Shown here: positions 50,652-59,704 of the stretch, one piece after another | How the letters are laid out: every line of letters starts with the position of its first letter | Numbering within the stretch: the stretch's first letter is position 1 | Assembly (NCBI GenBank): GCA_017305195.1 | Contig: JAFKMU010000044.1 | Location: 171,259 to 235,258 of the forward strand | DNA length: 64,000 bases | Origin: Verrucomicrobiota bacterium | GTDB lineage: Bacteria > Verrucomicrobiota > Verrucomicrobiia > Chthoniobacterales > Terrimicrobiaceae | Reading direction: 5' to 3' | The notes under the pieces: generated by a model | Told to the model about the DNA's origin: nothing | The model's input: only the letters and a program-made list of their open reading frames with translations | Databases searched by the model: none | Program-made: the position numbers and the translations under genes

Positions 50652-51754
50652 CCATAGAGAGCACCGCACCGAGTCCAATCATTGACCCATCCGCATCCCA
50701 CCGCAGAAGCCTCCTCGAGGAAGTTCAAAATCTGATAGCGGAGCGTCGTAGGGAATACGACAAACATCGGGCGCATTTCTTTCAACCGGATCTCACCTCA
50801 GCCGCGACTTACGAAGCAAGCCTCGCCCCGTTTCGAGAACGGCTCGCAGCGACCCTGGGGTGGCCGCTGGGAGAACGTCTTGCCCCAGTTCCGGACGTTT
50901 GGATGGAGCCAATTTCTGGAAACCATGAAAGCCGGATGACCAGAATCAAAATCCAGGTTCTCGGCGATCTCAAGGCCTATGGCATCCTTTTCCTCCCTCC
51001 CTCGCCCGGACGATATCCGCTCATTATCGCCCAGCATGGCGGACTCGGCTCACCGGAGCTTGCTGCAGGCCTCCACCCCGAGGGATCAGCCAACTACAAT
51101 GCCCTGATCAAGGGGCTGCTACGATATCCCGTGGCGGTGTTTGCCCCTCAACTGCTCGTCTGGCACCATGGGCAGGAGCCGAAGTTTGATCAGAACGAAC
51201 TCGATCGCTCCCTGCGTCAACTCGGAGGTTCCCGCGCCGCCGTCGACTTATGCATGCTGAGAGCAAGCCTCAACTGGCTTCTCGCTCATCCGGAAATCGA
51301 CGCCGCGCGCGTGGGTATGACAGGCCTCTCCTACGGCGGGTTTTATTCCCTGTACTTTGGCGCGCTGGAGCCGCGTATCCGTGTCCTGGCCTCCTCCTGC
51401 TTCGTCAATGACCGATACCGGATCAACCGGGAAGACATGGTCTGGACTGATGTCGCTCGCGAATTTCTCGACGCCGAGATAGGCGGCCTTTTCTGTCCCC
51501 GGCCATTATTCATCGAGGCAGGTGAGCAGGACACCGTGTTTCCGGCCGAGTCCTTCCTGGGCGAAGCCCGCAAGATCGCGCGAATTTACGATCGGCTGGG
51601 AAAGTCCGGAAACTTTGTGTTTCGCACGCATTCCGGAGGCCATGAGTACGATCCCGATGGCGCGGCTGAACGATTCCTCCTCAGGCATCTCGGCGTCACT
51701 CATGCCACAGACCAATGCGATTCCCTGGAAGCGAACGACTCCAGAGTCGGGTAA
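50648..51754 (+). CDS. Alpha/beta hydrolase, paralogue of the hydrolase at 11.4-12.4 kb
   Basis: 368 aa without a signal peptide. Motifs: YPLIIAQHGGLGSPELAAGL, the nucleophile elbow GLSYGGFYSLYFG, LFIEAGEQDTVFPAESF (acid) and HSGGHEYDPDG (His). It shares well over half of its residues by eye with the hydrolase at 11423-12436 along the whole length. Position in a glycan operon behind GH71 suggests deacetylation or another ester cleavage on an imported sugar. The 3' end overlaps the convergent old yellow enzyme gene by 55 bp. The last 15 residues, beyond the paralogue's end, lie in that overlap. Confidence 0.82.
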   Translation: MTIESTAPSPIIDPSASHRRSLLEEVQNLIAERRREYDKHRAHFFQPDLTSAATYEASLAPFRERLAATLGWPLGERLAPVPDVWMEPISGNHESRMTRIKIQVLGDLKAYGILFLPPSPGRYPLIIAQHGGLGSPELAAGLHPEGSANYNALIKGLLRYPVAVFAPQLLVWHHGQEPKFDQNELDRSLRQLGGSRAAVDLCMLRASLNWLLAHPEIDAARVGMTGLSYGGFYSLYFGALEPRIRVLASSCFVNDRYRINREDMVWTDVAREFLDAEIGGLFCPRPLFIEAGEQDTVFPAESFLGEARKIARIYDRLGKSGNFVFRTHSGGHEYDPDGAAERFLLRHLGVTHATDQCDSLEANDSRVG

Positions 51755-52836
51755 TCCGTGTAGCCCTTTTCCGTGCCTCCGTAGAAAGTGGCACGATCAT
51801 AGGGATTGAGCGGCGCGCCTTCGCGGAAGCGCTCGACGAGATCAGGGTTGGCGATGAAGCTTCGCCCGTAGGCCACGAGGTCCGCATGTCCCTCGGCGAT
51901 CGCGAGGTCTCCTGATTCGCGGGTGTAGCCGCCGGCGGAGATCACTTTTGTATTCCCCGTCACCAGCGGACGAAACCGCGAGCAGCCGAGATCGTGCAGC
52001 GGGTCGATGTCGATATTGCCTGCAACCCGAGGTTCTACGATGTGCAGGTACGCGAGATGAAAGACGTTCAGTTTGCCAATGAGATGCGCGTAAGTGCCAT
52101 GGCGGTCGCTGTGGTCGACTGTGCCGTAGGTATTGCTCGGCGAGATGCGCACGCCGACATACTCGCTGCCCCACACGGACGTAACCGCAGCCACGACATC
52201 GAGAAAGAATCGCGCACGGTTCTCCACCGACCCGCCATAGATGTCGTCACGCAGGTTGATCCGGTCGCTCAGGAACTGCTCAAGCAGGTAACCGTTCGCG
52301 CCATGAATCTCCACGCCATCAAAGCCTGCCTCCTTCGCGAGCGCCGCACCATGGGCGAAATCCGCAACGATCCGGGGTATCTCCTCCAACTCAAGAGCCC
52401 TCGGCATCGACCACGGCTTGGGGCCGTCCTTCGTATGAGCTGATCCATCCGCCGCGATGGCGGAGGGTGCAAGTGGCGGGGCTCCTCCGGGCTGGAGATC
52501 GGTATGTGAGAGGCGGCCCACATGCCAGAGCTGGAGAAAGATGCGTCCTCCTGCGCCATGCACCGCCCGGGTCACACCCTTCCAACCCTCAACCTGCTCG
52601 CTGGTGTGAATGCCTGGCGTGCCATAGTACCCATGGCCTGTCGGGGACACCGGCGTGCCCTCGCTGATGATGAGTCCCGCCCCGGAACGCTGGCGGTAAT
52701 ACTCTTCATTGAGCGCCCAGGGAATGTTTCCCGGCATATGAGCACGCATGCGAGTGAGCGGCGCCATGACGACGCGGTTAGGAAGAACACGGAAGCCGAC
52801 TTCGACGGGGCCAAGGAGTGATGGATGAGTATTCAT
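51700..52836 (-). CDS. Old yellow enzyme family alkene reductase (NemA-like)
   Basis: 378 aa from ATG 52836. The FMN-binding TIM barrel has LPNRVVMAPLTRMRA, LIISEGTPVSPTGHGY, GGRIFLQLWHVGR, FDGVEIHGANGYLLEQFLSDRINLRDDIYGGSVENRARF (His and Asn substrate ligands) and VAYGRSFIANPDLVERF. Such enzymes reduce activated alkenes, maleimides, nitro-compounds and nitrate esters with NAD(P)H. It lies next to the ric-hcp nitrosative stress operon, on the opposite strand, with two copies of GCAAGATCTC upstream (52930 and 52971). Role in reactive nitrogen or electrophile defence is plausible but not shown. Confidence 0.9.
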   Translation of the reverse strand: MNTHPSLLGPVEVGFRVLPNRVVMAPLTRMRAHMPGNIPWALNEEYYRQRSGAGLIISEGTPVSPTGHGYYGTPGIHTSEQVEGWKGVTRAVHGAGGRIFLQLWHVGRLSHTDLQPGGAPPLAPSAIAADGSAHTKDGPKPWSMPRALELEEIPRIVADFAHGAALAKEAGFDGVEIHGANGYLLEQFLSDRINLRDDIYGGSVENRARFFLDVVAAVTSVWGSEYVGVRISPSNTYGTVDHSDRHGTYAHLIGKLNVFHLAYLHIVEPRVAGNIDIDPLHDLGCSRFRPLVTGNTKVISAGGYTRESGDLAIAEGHADLVAYGRSFIANPDLVERFREGAPLNPYDRATFYGGTEKGYTDYPTLESFASRESHWSVA

Positions 52837-53017
52837 GAGGAAATACGGCGGTTTCGTTCTCCGGAAAATCATTCGGCATGCCAGCTCGCCAAATATCGCG
52901 CAAGCATTTGGACGACAGAGTAATACGGAGCAAGATCTCCAGTTCGCACACGGTACGAAATATTGACCGGGCAAGATCTCGTCCCTTCCTTTCGTTCCCG
53001 TGAATCCTTAAATCACT

Positions 53018-53043
53018 AAATAAAGATACTTTTATCTTTATTT
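53018..53043. promoter_or_regulatory. NsrR/Rrf2-type palindromic operator
   Basis: Perfect 11-bp arms AAATAAAGATA and TATCTTTATTT around 4 bases, ending 31 bp before the ric start. The AAGAT...ATCTT layout is that of NsrR sites. The operon it precedes ends in an Rrf2-type gene, so autoregulated control by that protein is likely. Confidence 0.75.
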
Positions 53044-53074
53044 GTCCTGAAGGTTGCGCTGAAGTGCTCCCATC

Positions 53075-53809
53075 ATGAGTGCGCATCATCATTCTTTTCC
53101 GACCGAATCTCCCGAAACTCCCCTGCCCGAGCGCACCGTGGGTTCGCTGGTGGCGGAGCGGCCGGGGCGGTCGCGCATCTTTCAGGCGCTGGGCATCGAT
53201 TTCTGCTGCAAGGGCGGGCAAACCCTGCGCGCCAGTTGCGAGCAGCGCGGCATCGCGCTCGATGGCGTGCTGGCTGATCTGGCAGCGGAATCCGCCGGAC
53301 GTCCCGCCCCGGAGCAAAATCCCGCGGAACTTCCGCCCGCCGCGCTCGCTGCCTACATCGTCGAGACGCATCACGATTATCTCCGCCGGGAACTTCCCCG
53401 CCTTCATGCCATGGCAGCACGTGTAGCCAAGGTGCACGGCGGCCATACGCCCTCCGTCGCCGAGGTCTTTGCGGTCTTTGAGCAGCTCTTCGTCGAGCTC
53501 GACAGCCACCTGCGCAAGGAGGAGGAGATCCTTTTCCCCGCCATCAAAGCCGCCGACGCCAGTGGCGCGACGGAGTGGACGCTCGACGGCCCGGTGGCCC
53601 AGATGATCGAAGAGCACGACGACGCGGGCGAGGCTCTGGCCCGGCTGCGGGTGCTGACCAACGACTACACACCGCCCGCCGAGGCCTGCAATACATGGCG
53701 CGCGCTATTCTCCGGGCTGGAGGAATTGGAGAGCGACCTCCATCGCCACATTCACCTCGAGAATCACGTCCTCTTCCCCGCCGCCCTCGCGATGACCGCC
53801 CGGGCCTGA
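53075..53809 (+). CDS. ric: Iron-sulfur cluster repair di-iron protein (RIC/YtfE/ScdA)
   Basis: 244 aa. The N-terminal DUF542 part has [37 protein letters not shown] with the conserved CC pair. The hemerythrin-like part (about 90-240) supplies di-iron ligands: [41 protein letters not shown] and [18 protein letters not shown] proteins repair iron-sulfur clusters damaged by NO or peroxide. It is the first gene of a ric-hcp-Rrf2 operon behind a strong palindromic operator, so it is a nitrosative stress gene. Confidence 0.94.
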   Translation: MSAHHHSFPTESPETPLPERTVGSLVAERPGRSRIFQALGIDFCCKGGQTLRASCEQRGIALDGVLADLAAESAGRPAPEQNPAELPPAALAAYIVETHHDYLRRELPRLHAMAARVAKVHGGHTPSVAEVFAVFEQLFVELDSHLRKEEEILFPAIKAADASGATEWTLDGPVAQMIEEHDDAGEALARLRVLTNDYTPPAEACNTWRALFSGLEELESDLHRHIHLENHVLFPAALAMTARA

Positions 53810-53841
53810 GTCCATCACCCACCCCATACCCAAATACCGCC

Positions 53842-55494
53842 ATGTTCTGCTTCCAGTGCCAGGAATCCGCCAATAACTCCGGCTGCACCATCAAAGGTGT
53901 CTGCGGCAAACCCGAAACCACCGCCGCCCTGCAAGACCTGCTCGTCTATACGCTCAAGGGCATCGCGGTTTACGTGCAGCGCCTCGCCGACCTCGGCCAG
54001 CGGGAAGACGCGCACACGGACTTCCTCATCGAGAGCCTTTTCTCGACTATCACGAATGCCAACTGGGATGACGCCTGGTTCATCGCCCGCATCGAGGACG
54101 GCCAGCGTCGTCTCGACGTGCTGGATACGCAATGGCGGGCCGCTGGCGCAGTCGATACCGGCGACCTGCCGGATTGCGCGACGTGGCGCGGCGACGCGAC
54201 GCATTTTGCCCGCAAGGCGCAGATCGTCGGCATCCTCGCCGAGCCCGACGAGGACATCCGCTCCCTGCGCGAACTCCTCATCACCGGCATCAAGGGCATC
54301 GCCGCCTACGCGAAGCACGCGGGCGCGCTCGGCTACCGTAGCGCGGAGGTCGATGATTTTTTCTACGAGGGCCTCGAGGCCACCACGCGCTCGATCGGCA
54401 TGGATCAGCTCATCGCACTGGTGATGAAGGCAGGCGCGGTTTCCGTCACCGCCATGGCGCTCCTCGACAATGCCAACACCTCGACCTTCGGCCACCCCGA
54501 GATCACGCAGGTGAATATCGGGGTCGGCAAACGGCCGGGCATCCTGGTCAGCGGGCACGACCTCAAGGACATCGGCGAGCTGCTGGAGCAAAGCAAGAAC
54601 GCCGGGGTCGACATCTACACCCATGGCGAGATGCTGCCCGCGCACTACTATCCCGCCTTCAAGAAATACCCGCACTTCGTCGGGAACTACGGCGGCGCGT
54701 GGTGGCAGCAGAATGCGGAGTTTGAGGCTTTCAACGGCCCCGTCCTCCTGACCACGAATTGCCTCGTCCCGCTGCGCAGCCAGAATACCTACCTCGACCG
54801 GCTCTACACGACGGGGGCGGTGGGTTATCCCGGCGCGAAGCACATTCCCGTCGCCTCGCGCGGCGGAGCCAAGGACTTCTCCGCGCTCATCGCCCAGGCG
54901 AAAACCTGCGTCCCTCCGCGCGAGCTGGAGACCGGCACGATCGTCGGCGGCTTTGCCCATAATCAGGTGCTCGCCCTCGCCGACAAGGTCCTCGATGCGG
55001 TGAACTCCCACGCCATCGAGCGCTTCGTCGTCCTCGCGGGCTGCGATGGCCGCCACAGCGGGCGCAGCTATTACACCGAGGTCGCGCAGAAGCTGCCGCA
55101 GAGCGCCGTGATCCTCACCGCAGGTTGCGCGAAGTTCCGCTACAACAAGCTCGACCTCGGCAACATCGGCGGCATCCCGCGCGTGCTCGACGCCGGGCAG
55201 TGCAACGACTCGTATTCCCTCGTGATGATCGCGCTCAAGCTCAAGGAAGTCCTCGGCCTCGCGGACATCAACGACCTGCCGATCTCCTACGACATCGCGT
55301 GGTACGAGCAAAAGGCCGTCTGCGTGCTCCTCGCCCTGCTGCATCTCGGGGTCAAGGGCATCCGGCTCGGCCCCTCGCTCCCGGCCTTCCTCTCGCCCAA
55401 TGTCGCAAAGTTCCTGGTCGAGACCTTCGACATCAAGACGATCGGCACCCCGGAAGAGGATATCGACGAAATGATGACCGGTATGGCAGCTTGA
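53842..55494 (+). CDS. hcp: Hydroxylamine reductase / hybrid cluster protein
   Basis: 550 aa from ATG 53842. The N-terminal cysteines in [22 protein letters not shown] are spaced C-x2-C-x8-C-x5-C, the class I type found mostly in anaerobes, and bind the first iron-sulfur cluster. Later hybrid-cluster ligands are in [15 protein letters not shown] (His, Glu), [36 protein letters not shown] and [10 protein letters not shown]. Hcp reduces hydroxylamine and NO under low oxygen. It lies 32 bp after ric and 4 bp before the Rrf2 gene in one operon. No hcr reductase gene is present beside it. The frame stays open to 53575, but that part lies over ric. Confidence 0.95.
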   Translation: MFCFQCQESANNSGCTIKGVCGKPETTAALQDLLVYTLKGIAVYVQRLADLGQREDAHTDFLIESLFSTITNANWDDAWFIARIEDGQRRLDVLDTQWRAAGAVDTGDLPDCATWRGDATHFARKAQIVGILAEPDEDIRSLRELLITGIKGIAAYAKHAGALGYRSAEVDDFFYEGLEATTRSIGMDQLIALVMKAGAVSVTAMALLDNANTSTFGHPEITQVNIGVGKRPGILVSGHDLKDIGELLEQSKNAGVDIYTHGEMLPAHYYPAFKKYPHFVGNYGGAWWQQNAEFEAFNGPVLLTTNCLVPLRSQNTYLDRLYTTGAVGYPGAKHIPVASRGGAKDFSALIAQAKTCVPPRELETGTIVGGFAHNQVLALADKVLDAVNSHAIERFVVLAGCDGRHSGRSYYTEVAQKLPQSAVILTAGCAKFRYNKLDLGNIGGIPRVLDAGQCNDSYSLVMIALKLKEVLGLADINDLPISYDIAWYEQKAVCVLLALLHLGVKGIRLGPSLPAFLSPNVAKFLVETFDIKTIGTPEEDIDEMMTGMAA

Positions 55495-55498
55495 GCTG

Positions 55499-55906
55499 AT
55501 GTTCATCTATGGGAAAACCGCCGCGAACGGCATCGCCGTCATGAGTTACCTCGCGGCGGACCCATCGCGGCGGGCAGGCTCGGGGGAAATCGCCAAAGCG
55601 AGGGGCATCTCCGTCGCCCTCACGGCCAAGCTCCTCACCCAGCTCGCCGCCGCAGGCCTGGTCAACGGCCAGCCCGGCCCGGGTGGCGGCTACACGCTGG
55701 CCAAACCCGCAAGCGAGATCTGCCTCTTTGACATCGTCGCGCTCTTCGAGCAGACCGACGAACCCTCCCGATGCCCCTTTGGCCCGAACTGGTGCGGCCA
55801 CGGCGAGCCCTGTCCGCTGCACAACACCATCGTCGAGATGGTGGACAACAACCGCCGGTTCATGGAGAACACCACGCTGGCGATTTTTCAAAAGCAGACC
55901 GCGTAG
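55499..55906 (+). CDS. Rrf2-family NO/iron-sulfur sensing repressor (NsrR-like)
   Basis: 135 aa. The winged helix (about 1-75, FIYGKTAANGIAVMSYLAADPS ... EIAKARGISVALTAKLLTQLAAAGLVNGQPGPGGGYTL) is Rrf2 type. Three cysteines in RCPFGPNWCGHGEPCPLHN (C-x6-C-x5-C) would hold a 2Fe-2S or 4Fe-4S cluster as in NsrR and IscR. Being the last gene of the ric-hcp operon and with a matching palindrome upstream, it is best read as an autoregulatory NO sensor that releases ric-hcp when its cluster is nitrosylated. The spacing differs from classical NsrR (C-x5-C-x5-C), so NsrR versus another Rrf2 subgroup is open. Confidence 0.85.
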   Translation: MFIYGKTAANGIAVMSYLAADPSRRAGSGEIAKARGISVALTAKLLTQLAAAGLVNGQPGPGGGYTLAKPASEICLFDIVALFEQTDEPSRCPFGPNWCGHGEPCPLHNTIVEMVDNNRRFMENTTLAIFQKQTA

Positions 55907-55912
55907 CCCGCC

Positions 55913-56374
55913 CTACTTCGTCGGATCGGGAATCGTGCGGGGGTTCACGTGGAGAAACTCATTCTGCGTGATCCGCCGGACAGCGATGATTTGCAGGTCC
56001 GGGTCGTTGCTGTCCCTCAGCGTAAACTGAGACAGATCCCGCAAGGTTTCCTTGGTCACCACATCAAGGTGCGGCAGGTTGAGACTCGCTGTCTTCGCGA
56101 TCTCTTTGCTGGTGACGATCTCAAAATATTCACCCTGGAAAGCCCGACGCTGAACGACATCCTCGAAGAGTGATCTCCAGGACGACTGCGGGGAAAATCG
56201 AAATTCCTTGGGAGTAAAAATCTCGCCGTCCCGCCGCAGGTTGAAAGAAACAACCAGATCGTTTCCCTCCATCCGGCCCCACGATGGCGAAGCGCCGTAG
56301 GCGAACGTGTGATCGTCCGCCGAGACTTTGCCAGACAGGCAAAGACACAGGACAGCCATGAGCAGGAGCTTCAT
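55913..56374 (-). CDS. Hypothetical secreted protein
   Basis: 153 aa from ATG 56374; the frame extends to 56428 but this start puts the signal peptide (KLLLMAVLCLCLSGKVSA) first. The mature protein is a small mixed alpha/beta domain (HTFAYGASPSWGRMEGNDLVVSFNLRRDGEIFTPKEFRFSPQ, PDLQIIAVRRITQNEFLHV) with no motif I recognise and no cysteines. It is convergent with the Rrf2 gene (6 bp between stop codons) and divergent from the phosphatase gene. Function unknown. Confidence 0.65.
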   Translation of the reverse strand: MKLLLMAVLCLCLSGKVSADDHTFAYGASPSWGRMEGNDLVVSFNLRRDGEIFTPKEFRFSPQSSWRSLFEDVVQRRAFQGEYFEIVTSKEIAKTASLNLPHLDVVTKETLRDLSQFTLRDSNDPDLQIIAVRRITQNEFLHVNPRTIPDPTK

Positions 56375-56486
56375 TTTTGCAGGGACATTTTCAGCCTGCC
56401 ACAAAACGGCGGCACGGGCAATCCGCATCCCCGGGATTGCCTGCCCCGCCCGGCATCCGGCATGCTACTGCTTTGTGAGTAGCAGT

Positions 56487-56978
56487 ATGGCAACAGAGCG
56501 TTTTCCGAAGCTGACGATTTGCGGTGTCCATGAACTGGACTCGCTGGATTTGCCCGGTTTCAGCCATGTGATCTCGATCTGGGACCCGGTCTGGATGGAT
56601 CGGGGCACCCATATCGAGAAACTGCGCGGCAAACTGGCCCCGGAAGCGAAGACGCACTTCACCTACATGCACGACATCGCGAAGCCGACCGACGAGCAGG
56701 TATTGCCCACGGCGGAGAAGATCGCGGAAATCCTGGAGTTTGGCCGGGGCATCACCGACGCGGATAACCTCCTCGTCCACTGCTGGGCGGGCGTGTCGCG
56801 CTCGACGGCCGTGGCGTATTCCCTCCTGTGCTCCCTGAGCCAGCCCGGGGAGGAAAAGACGTGCCTCACCACGATGCGCAAGAGCCGCCCGCAGGCCATG
56901 CCCAACGAGCTCATCATCGCCCTGGCGGACGACCTGCTGGACCGACGCGGGGCGATGGGCCGGGCCTGCAAAAAATAA
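56487..56978 (+). CDS. Protein tyrosine phosphatase-like protein
   Basis: 163 aa from ATG 56487. The active-site loop HCWAGVSRSTAVAYSLL has Cys99 and Arg105 of the HCx5R signature, and Asp63 in MHDIAKP is a likely general acid, as in dual-specificity and DSP-like phosphatases. No signal peptide, so cytoplasmic. Its fold class includes phosphatases for tyrosine, nucleotides and inositol phosphates; the target cannot be told. It stands alone between a small secreted protein gene and an MFS gene. Frames upstream to 56328 are open but overlap the divergent gene. Confidence 0.82.
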   Translation: MATERFPKLTICGVHELDSLDLPGFSHVISIWDPVWMDRGTHIEKLRGKLAPEAKTHFTYMHDIAKPTDEQVLPTAEKIAEILEFGRGITDADNLLVHCWAGVSRSTAVAYSLLCSLSQPGEEKTCLTTMRKSRPQAMPNELIIALADDLLDRRGAMGRACKK

Positions 56979-57051
56979 ACATCCCTCTGGCCAGACGGGA
57001 GTTCGCAGCTACCTTGCGGGCTGCACGATTTCGCTGCCCGATTTTCTTCCA

Positions 57052-58185
57052 ATGACTTCCCAACCAACACCCGGTCGCGCCGAGCAAATCTCCACCCGCA
57101 TCGTGTTCTTCATCGCGGGCATCGGCATGGCGGCGTGGGCTCCGCTGGTGCCCTTTGCCAAGGCCCGGGCGCAGATCGACGACGGCATGCTCGGCCTCCT
57201 CCTGCTCTGCCTCGGGGCCGGGTCCATCGTGGCGATGCCGCTGGCGGGCGCGCTCTCGGCCCGGCTCGGCTGCCGCACCGTCATCACGGTATCGAGCATC
57301 CTGCTCGCCGTGGCGCTGCCCTTTCTCGCCACGCTCTCCAACCTTCCCGGCCTGATGATCAGCCTCCTGGCCTTCGGCGCGGGGGTGGGTTCGCTCGATG
57401 TCAGCATGAACGTGCAGGCTGTCATCGTGGAGCGAGCCAGCGGGAAAACCATGATGTCGGGATTTCACGGCATGTTCAGCCTCGGCGGTATTGCCGGGGC
57501 GGCAGGCGTGACCATGCTGCTCGGGCTGAGCGTGAGTCCGCTGCTGGCGGTCGTGGTGGTGCTCATCCTCATCGCGCTCGCCATCATCGCCTCCGTCCGG
57601 GACCTGCTCCCCTACGGCAGCAGCAGCGACGGCCCGCTCTTCGCCGTGCCGCACGGCATCGTGCTCCTCATCGGCATCGTGTGCTTCATCGTCTTCCTGA
57701 CCGAGGGCGCGATGCTCGACTGGAGCGCCGTGTTTCTCATCTCGCACCACGGCATGGCTCCCGCCCAGGCTGGGCTCGGCTATGCGGCATTTGCCTGCAC
57801 CATGACTCTGGGACGCCTCACGGGTGACGTCATCGTTCACCGCCTCGGCGGCCCCACAGTCGTCCTCCTCGGCGGCATCGGCGCGGCCATCGGCATCGGC
57901 GTAACGCTTTATCCGTACTGGCCCACCGCACTGGTCGGCTATGCCCTCGTCGGCATCGGCTGCTCCAACATCGTGCCAGTCATGTTCTCCGCCGTGGGCC
58001 GACAAAAGGTCATGCCGGAAAATGTCGCCATTCCCGCTATCACGACGCTCGGGTATGCAGGCATCCTGGCCGGTCCGGCGGCCATCGGCTTCATCTCGCA
58101 CCTGTCCTCGCTCTCGGTCGCCTTTGCCCTCATCACCCTGCTGCTCATCGCGGTGGCGTTGAGCGGACGCTTCATCCGGTCGTAA
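57052..58185 (+). CDS. MFS transporter (YbjJ-like)
   Basis: 377 aa with about 12 transmembrane helices and no large loops. GAGVGSLDVSMNVQAVIVERASGKTMMSGFHGMFSLGGIAGA and FIVFLTEGAMLDWSAVFLISHHGM are the marks of the YbjJ-type MFS group related to fucose/FHS carriers. The substrate is unknown. It starts 73 bp after the phosphatase stop and is followed after 50 bp by a thioesterase gene on the same strand; the grouping does not suggest a pathway. Confidence 0.88.
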   Translation: MTSQPTPGRAEQISTRIVFFIAGIGMAAWAPLVPFAKARAQIDDGMLGLLLLCLGAGSIVAMPLAGALSARLGCRTVITVSSILLAVALPFLATLSNLPGLMISLLAFGAGVGSLDVSMNVQAVIVERASGKTMMSGFHGMFSLGGIAGAAGVTMLLGLSVSPLLAVVVVLILIALAIIASVRDLLPYGSSSDGPLFAVPHGIVLLIGIVCFIVFLTEGAMLDWSAVFLISHHGMAPAQAGLGYAAFACTMTLGRLTGDVIVHRLGGPTVVLLGGIGAAIGIGVTLYPYWPTALVGYALVGIGCSNIVPVMFSAVGRQKVMPENVAIPAITTLGYAGILAGPAAIGFISHLSSLSVAFALITLLLIAVALSGRFIRS

Positions 58186-58235
58186 GAATTCCTTTGTCAG
58201 CCCCGGCCTCCTGCGGCGAGAATCCGAGGCGTACC

Positions 58236-58664
58236 GTGACACCCACCGACCCGCCCGGCATCCTGACGCGCCGCATCGAGGTTCCCTCCTCCGCCATCGA
58301 CGCCAATGGCCACGTCAACAACGTCGTCTTTGTCCAGTGGATGCAGGATGTCGCCATCCAGCACGCCAATGACTCCGGCGCCACCGCCGCCGCGAAGGCC
58401 GATGGAGCGACATGGTTCGCCCGATCCCATCACATCGAGTATCTCCGCCCCGCCTACGCAGGCGAGGTGATCGAAGCCGCAACATGCATCGTCACGGCGA
58501 AGCGCGCCACCTCGACGCGCCAGTATCGCTTCACCCGCCTCTCCGACGGAGTGGTGCTCGCTCGCGGAGAGACCGAGTGGGTCTACGTCTGTGCGGAAAC
58601 CGGACGGCCCAGGTCGATTCCCGACACTGTGCGCGCCTGCTTCCCGATCGCTGATCTCAGCTAG
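58236..58664 (+). CDS. Acyl-CoA thioesterase (4HBT hot-dog fold)
   Basis: 142 aa with a GTG start at 58236; a TTG at 58194 would add 14 residues. The hot-dog fold motif is RRIEVPSSAIDANGHVNNVVFVQWMQDVAIQHANDSG, where Asp and His-Val-Asn-Asn match the YbgC/FadM active site. Later strands are SHHIEYLRPAYAGEVIEAATCIV and RYRFTRLSDGVVLARGETEWVYV. It should hydrolyse an acyl-CoA thioester in the cytoplasm. Its TAG stop shares the bases CTAG with the TAG stop of the convergent GNAT gene. Confidence 0.85.
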   Translation: MTPTDPPGILTRRIEVPSSAIDANGHVNNVVFVQWMQDVAIQHANDSGATAAAKADGATWFARSHHIEYLRPAYAGEVIEAATCIVTAKRATSTRQYRFTRLSDGVVLARGETEWVYVCAETGRPRSIPDTVRACFPIADLS

Positions 58665-59662
58665 GCAATCGAACTCTGCAGGAGCGGATTGGCCAGCCGG
58701 TAGAGGCAGTGCTCCCGCAGCACGTGGTCGGCAGGAACGACGGGATGCTCAAAGGTCGCCTCGCGCTGCATGCCGAGGCGCTTCATCACGGCCTCGGAGC
58801 GATGGTTGACCAGCGCGGTGAACGACACGATCGAGTCGAGATCGAGCTCGCGGAAGCCGAACTGCAACGCTCCCCGCGCACCCTCGGTCGCCAGCCCCTT
58901 TCCCCACCACTTCTGCGCCAGCCGCCAGCCAATCTCAACGCAGGGCGCAAAGGGCAGAGGAGCGGTCGGAATGTGCAGGCCAATAAACCCCATGAACTCA
59001 CCCGACTGTTTTTCCTCCGCCGCCCAAAAACCCCAGCCGCGCTCCGCGATGAGGTCGTGACACCGCCGCGCGAAAGCGTTGCTCTCGTCCTCACTCAGGG
59101 TAGCCGGGAAATACCGCATCACCTCGGGATCAGCAGTCAGCGAGGCAAAAGGCGGAAAATCCTCCTCTCGCCACGGTCGGAGCAGGATGCGGTCGGTCTC
59201 GACTTCGCGCGGCGCGGGAAAAACCATGACACGGCCCGCCGTGAGCGCGTCGTCCGCCTCCAGCACTTCGAAGACAGTCTGCAAGTTGCGGTGCGCCACG
59301 TGCGGATAGACAACCTCAAGAGCAACAGGCAGGCGCTCGGCCATGGGAAACCCCGCACGCCCGAGATTCACCGCCACGTGGTTCCATTCCGCGATGCGTC
59401 CGCTGCGCTCCGCCGATGAAAGAAACCACTCCGCCACGGCGGCATCGTCCAGAGCAGACACCGCAAGGATTTCCTCCCGGGTCAGATGGAAAAACGCCAG
59501 GAATTGTCCGTCCACGCCCGTCGGGTGGCAGAAGCGCACGGCAAATTCCGGAGACAGTTCCCCTGCGGCAAACTGCCTCGCCTTGAAAATCAGCCGGGGC
59601 AGCCAGACACAGCCAGCCAGGCGCCCGACCGGTCTGGGTAACGACTCCACGACGGCACTCAT
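58661..59662 (-). CDS. DUF5069-GNAT fusion protein
   Basis: 333 aa. Residues 1-145 match DUF5069 (LPRPVGRLAGCVWLPRLIFKARQFAAGELSPEF ... GVDGQFLAFFHLTREEILAVSALDDAAVAEWF), a small domain common in Verrucomicrobiota. Residues 155-325 form a RimJ/RimL-type GNAT acetyltransferase (ETDRILLRPWREEDFPPFASLTADPEVMRYFP, EIGWRLAQKWWGKGLATEGARGALQFGF, NHRSEAVMKRLGMQREATFEHP). DUF5069 usually occurs alone, so the fusion hints that it works with an acetylation reaction. It begins 42 bp after the mlaA stop on the same strand. Substrates of both parts are unknown. Confidence 0.82.
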   Translation of the reverse strand: MSAVVESLPRPVGRLAGCVWLPRLIFKARQFAAGELSPEFAVRFCHPTGVDGQFLAFFHLTREEILAVSALDDAAVAEWFLSSAERSGRIAEWNHVAVNLGRAGFPMAERLPVALEVVYPHVAHRNLQTVFEVLEADDALTAGRVMVFPAPREVETDRILLRPWREEDFPPFASLTADPEVMRYFPATLSEDESNAFARRCHDLIAERGWGFWAAEEKQSGEFMGFIGLHIPTAPLPFAPCVEIGWRLAQKWWGKGLATEGARGALQFGFRELDLDSIVSFTALVNHRSEAVMKRLGMQREATFEHPVVPADHVLREHCLYRLANPLLQSSIA

Positions 59663-59704
59663 CGACGACTCAGGAGCCGGGAATGTTCACCGGCTCCGCA
59701 CAAA

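Noticed and set aside
53815..55506. Minus-strand open frame of 563 codons
   Set aside because: Antisense to hcp, whose cluster ligands are all present.
56914..58242. Minus-strand open frame of 442 codons
   Set aside because: Antisense to the YbjJ-like MFS gene; composition is His/Asp/Gly-rich and unlike a real protein.
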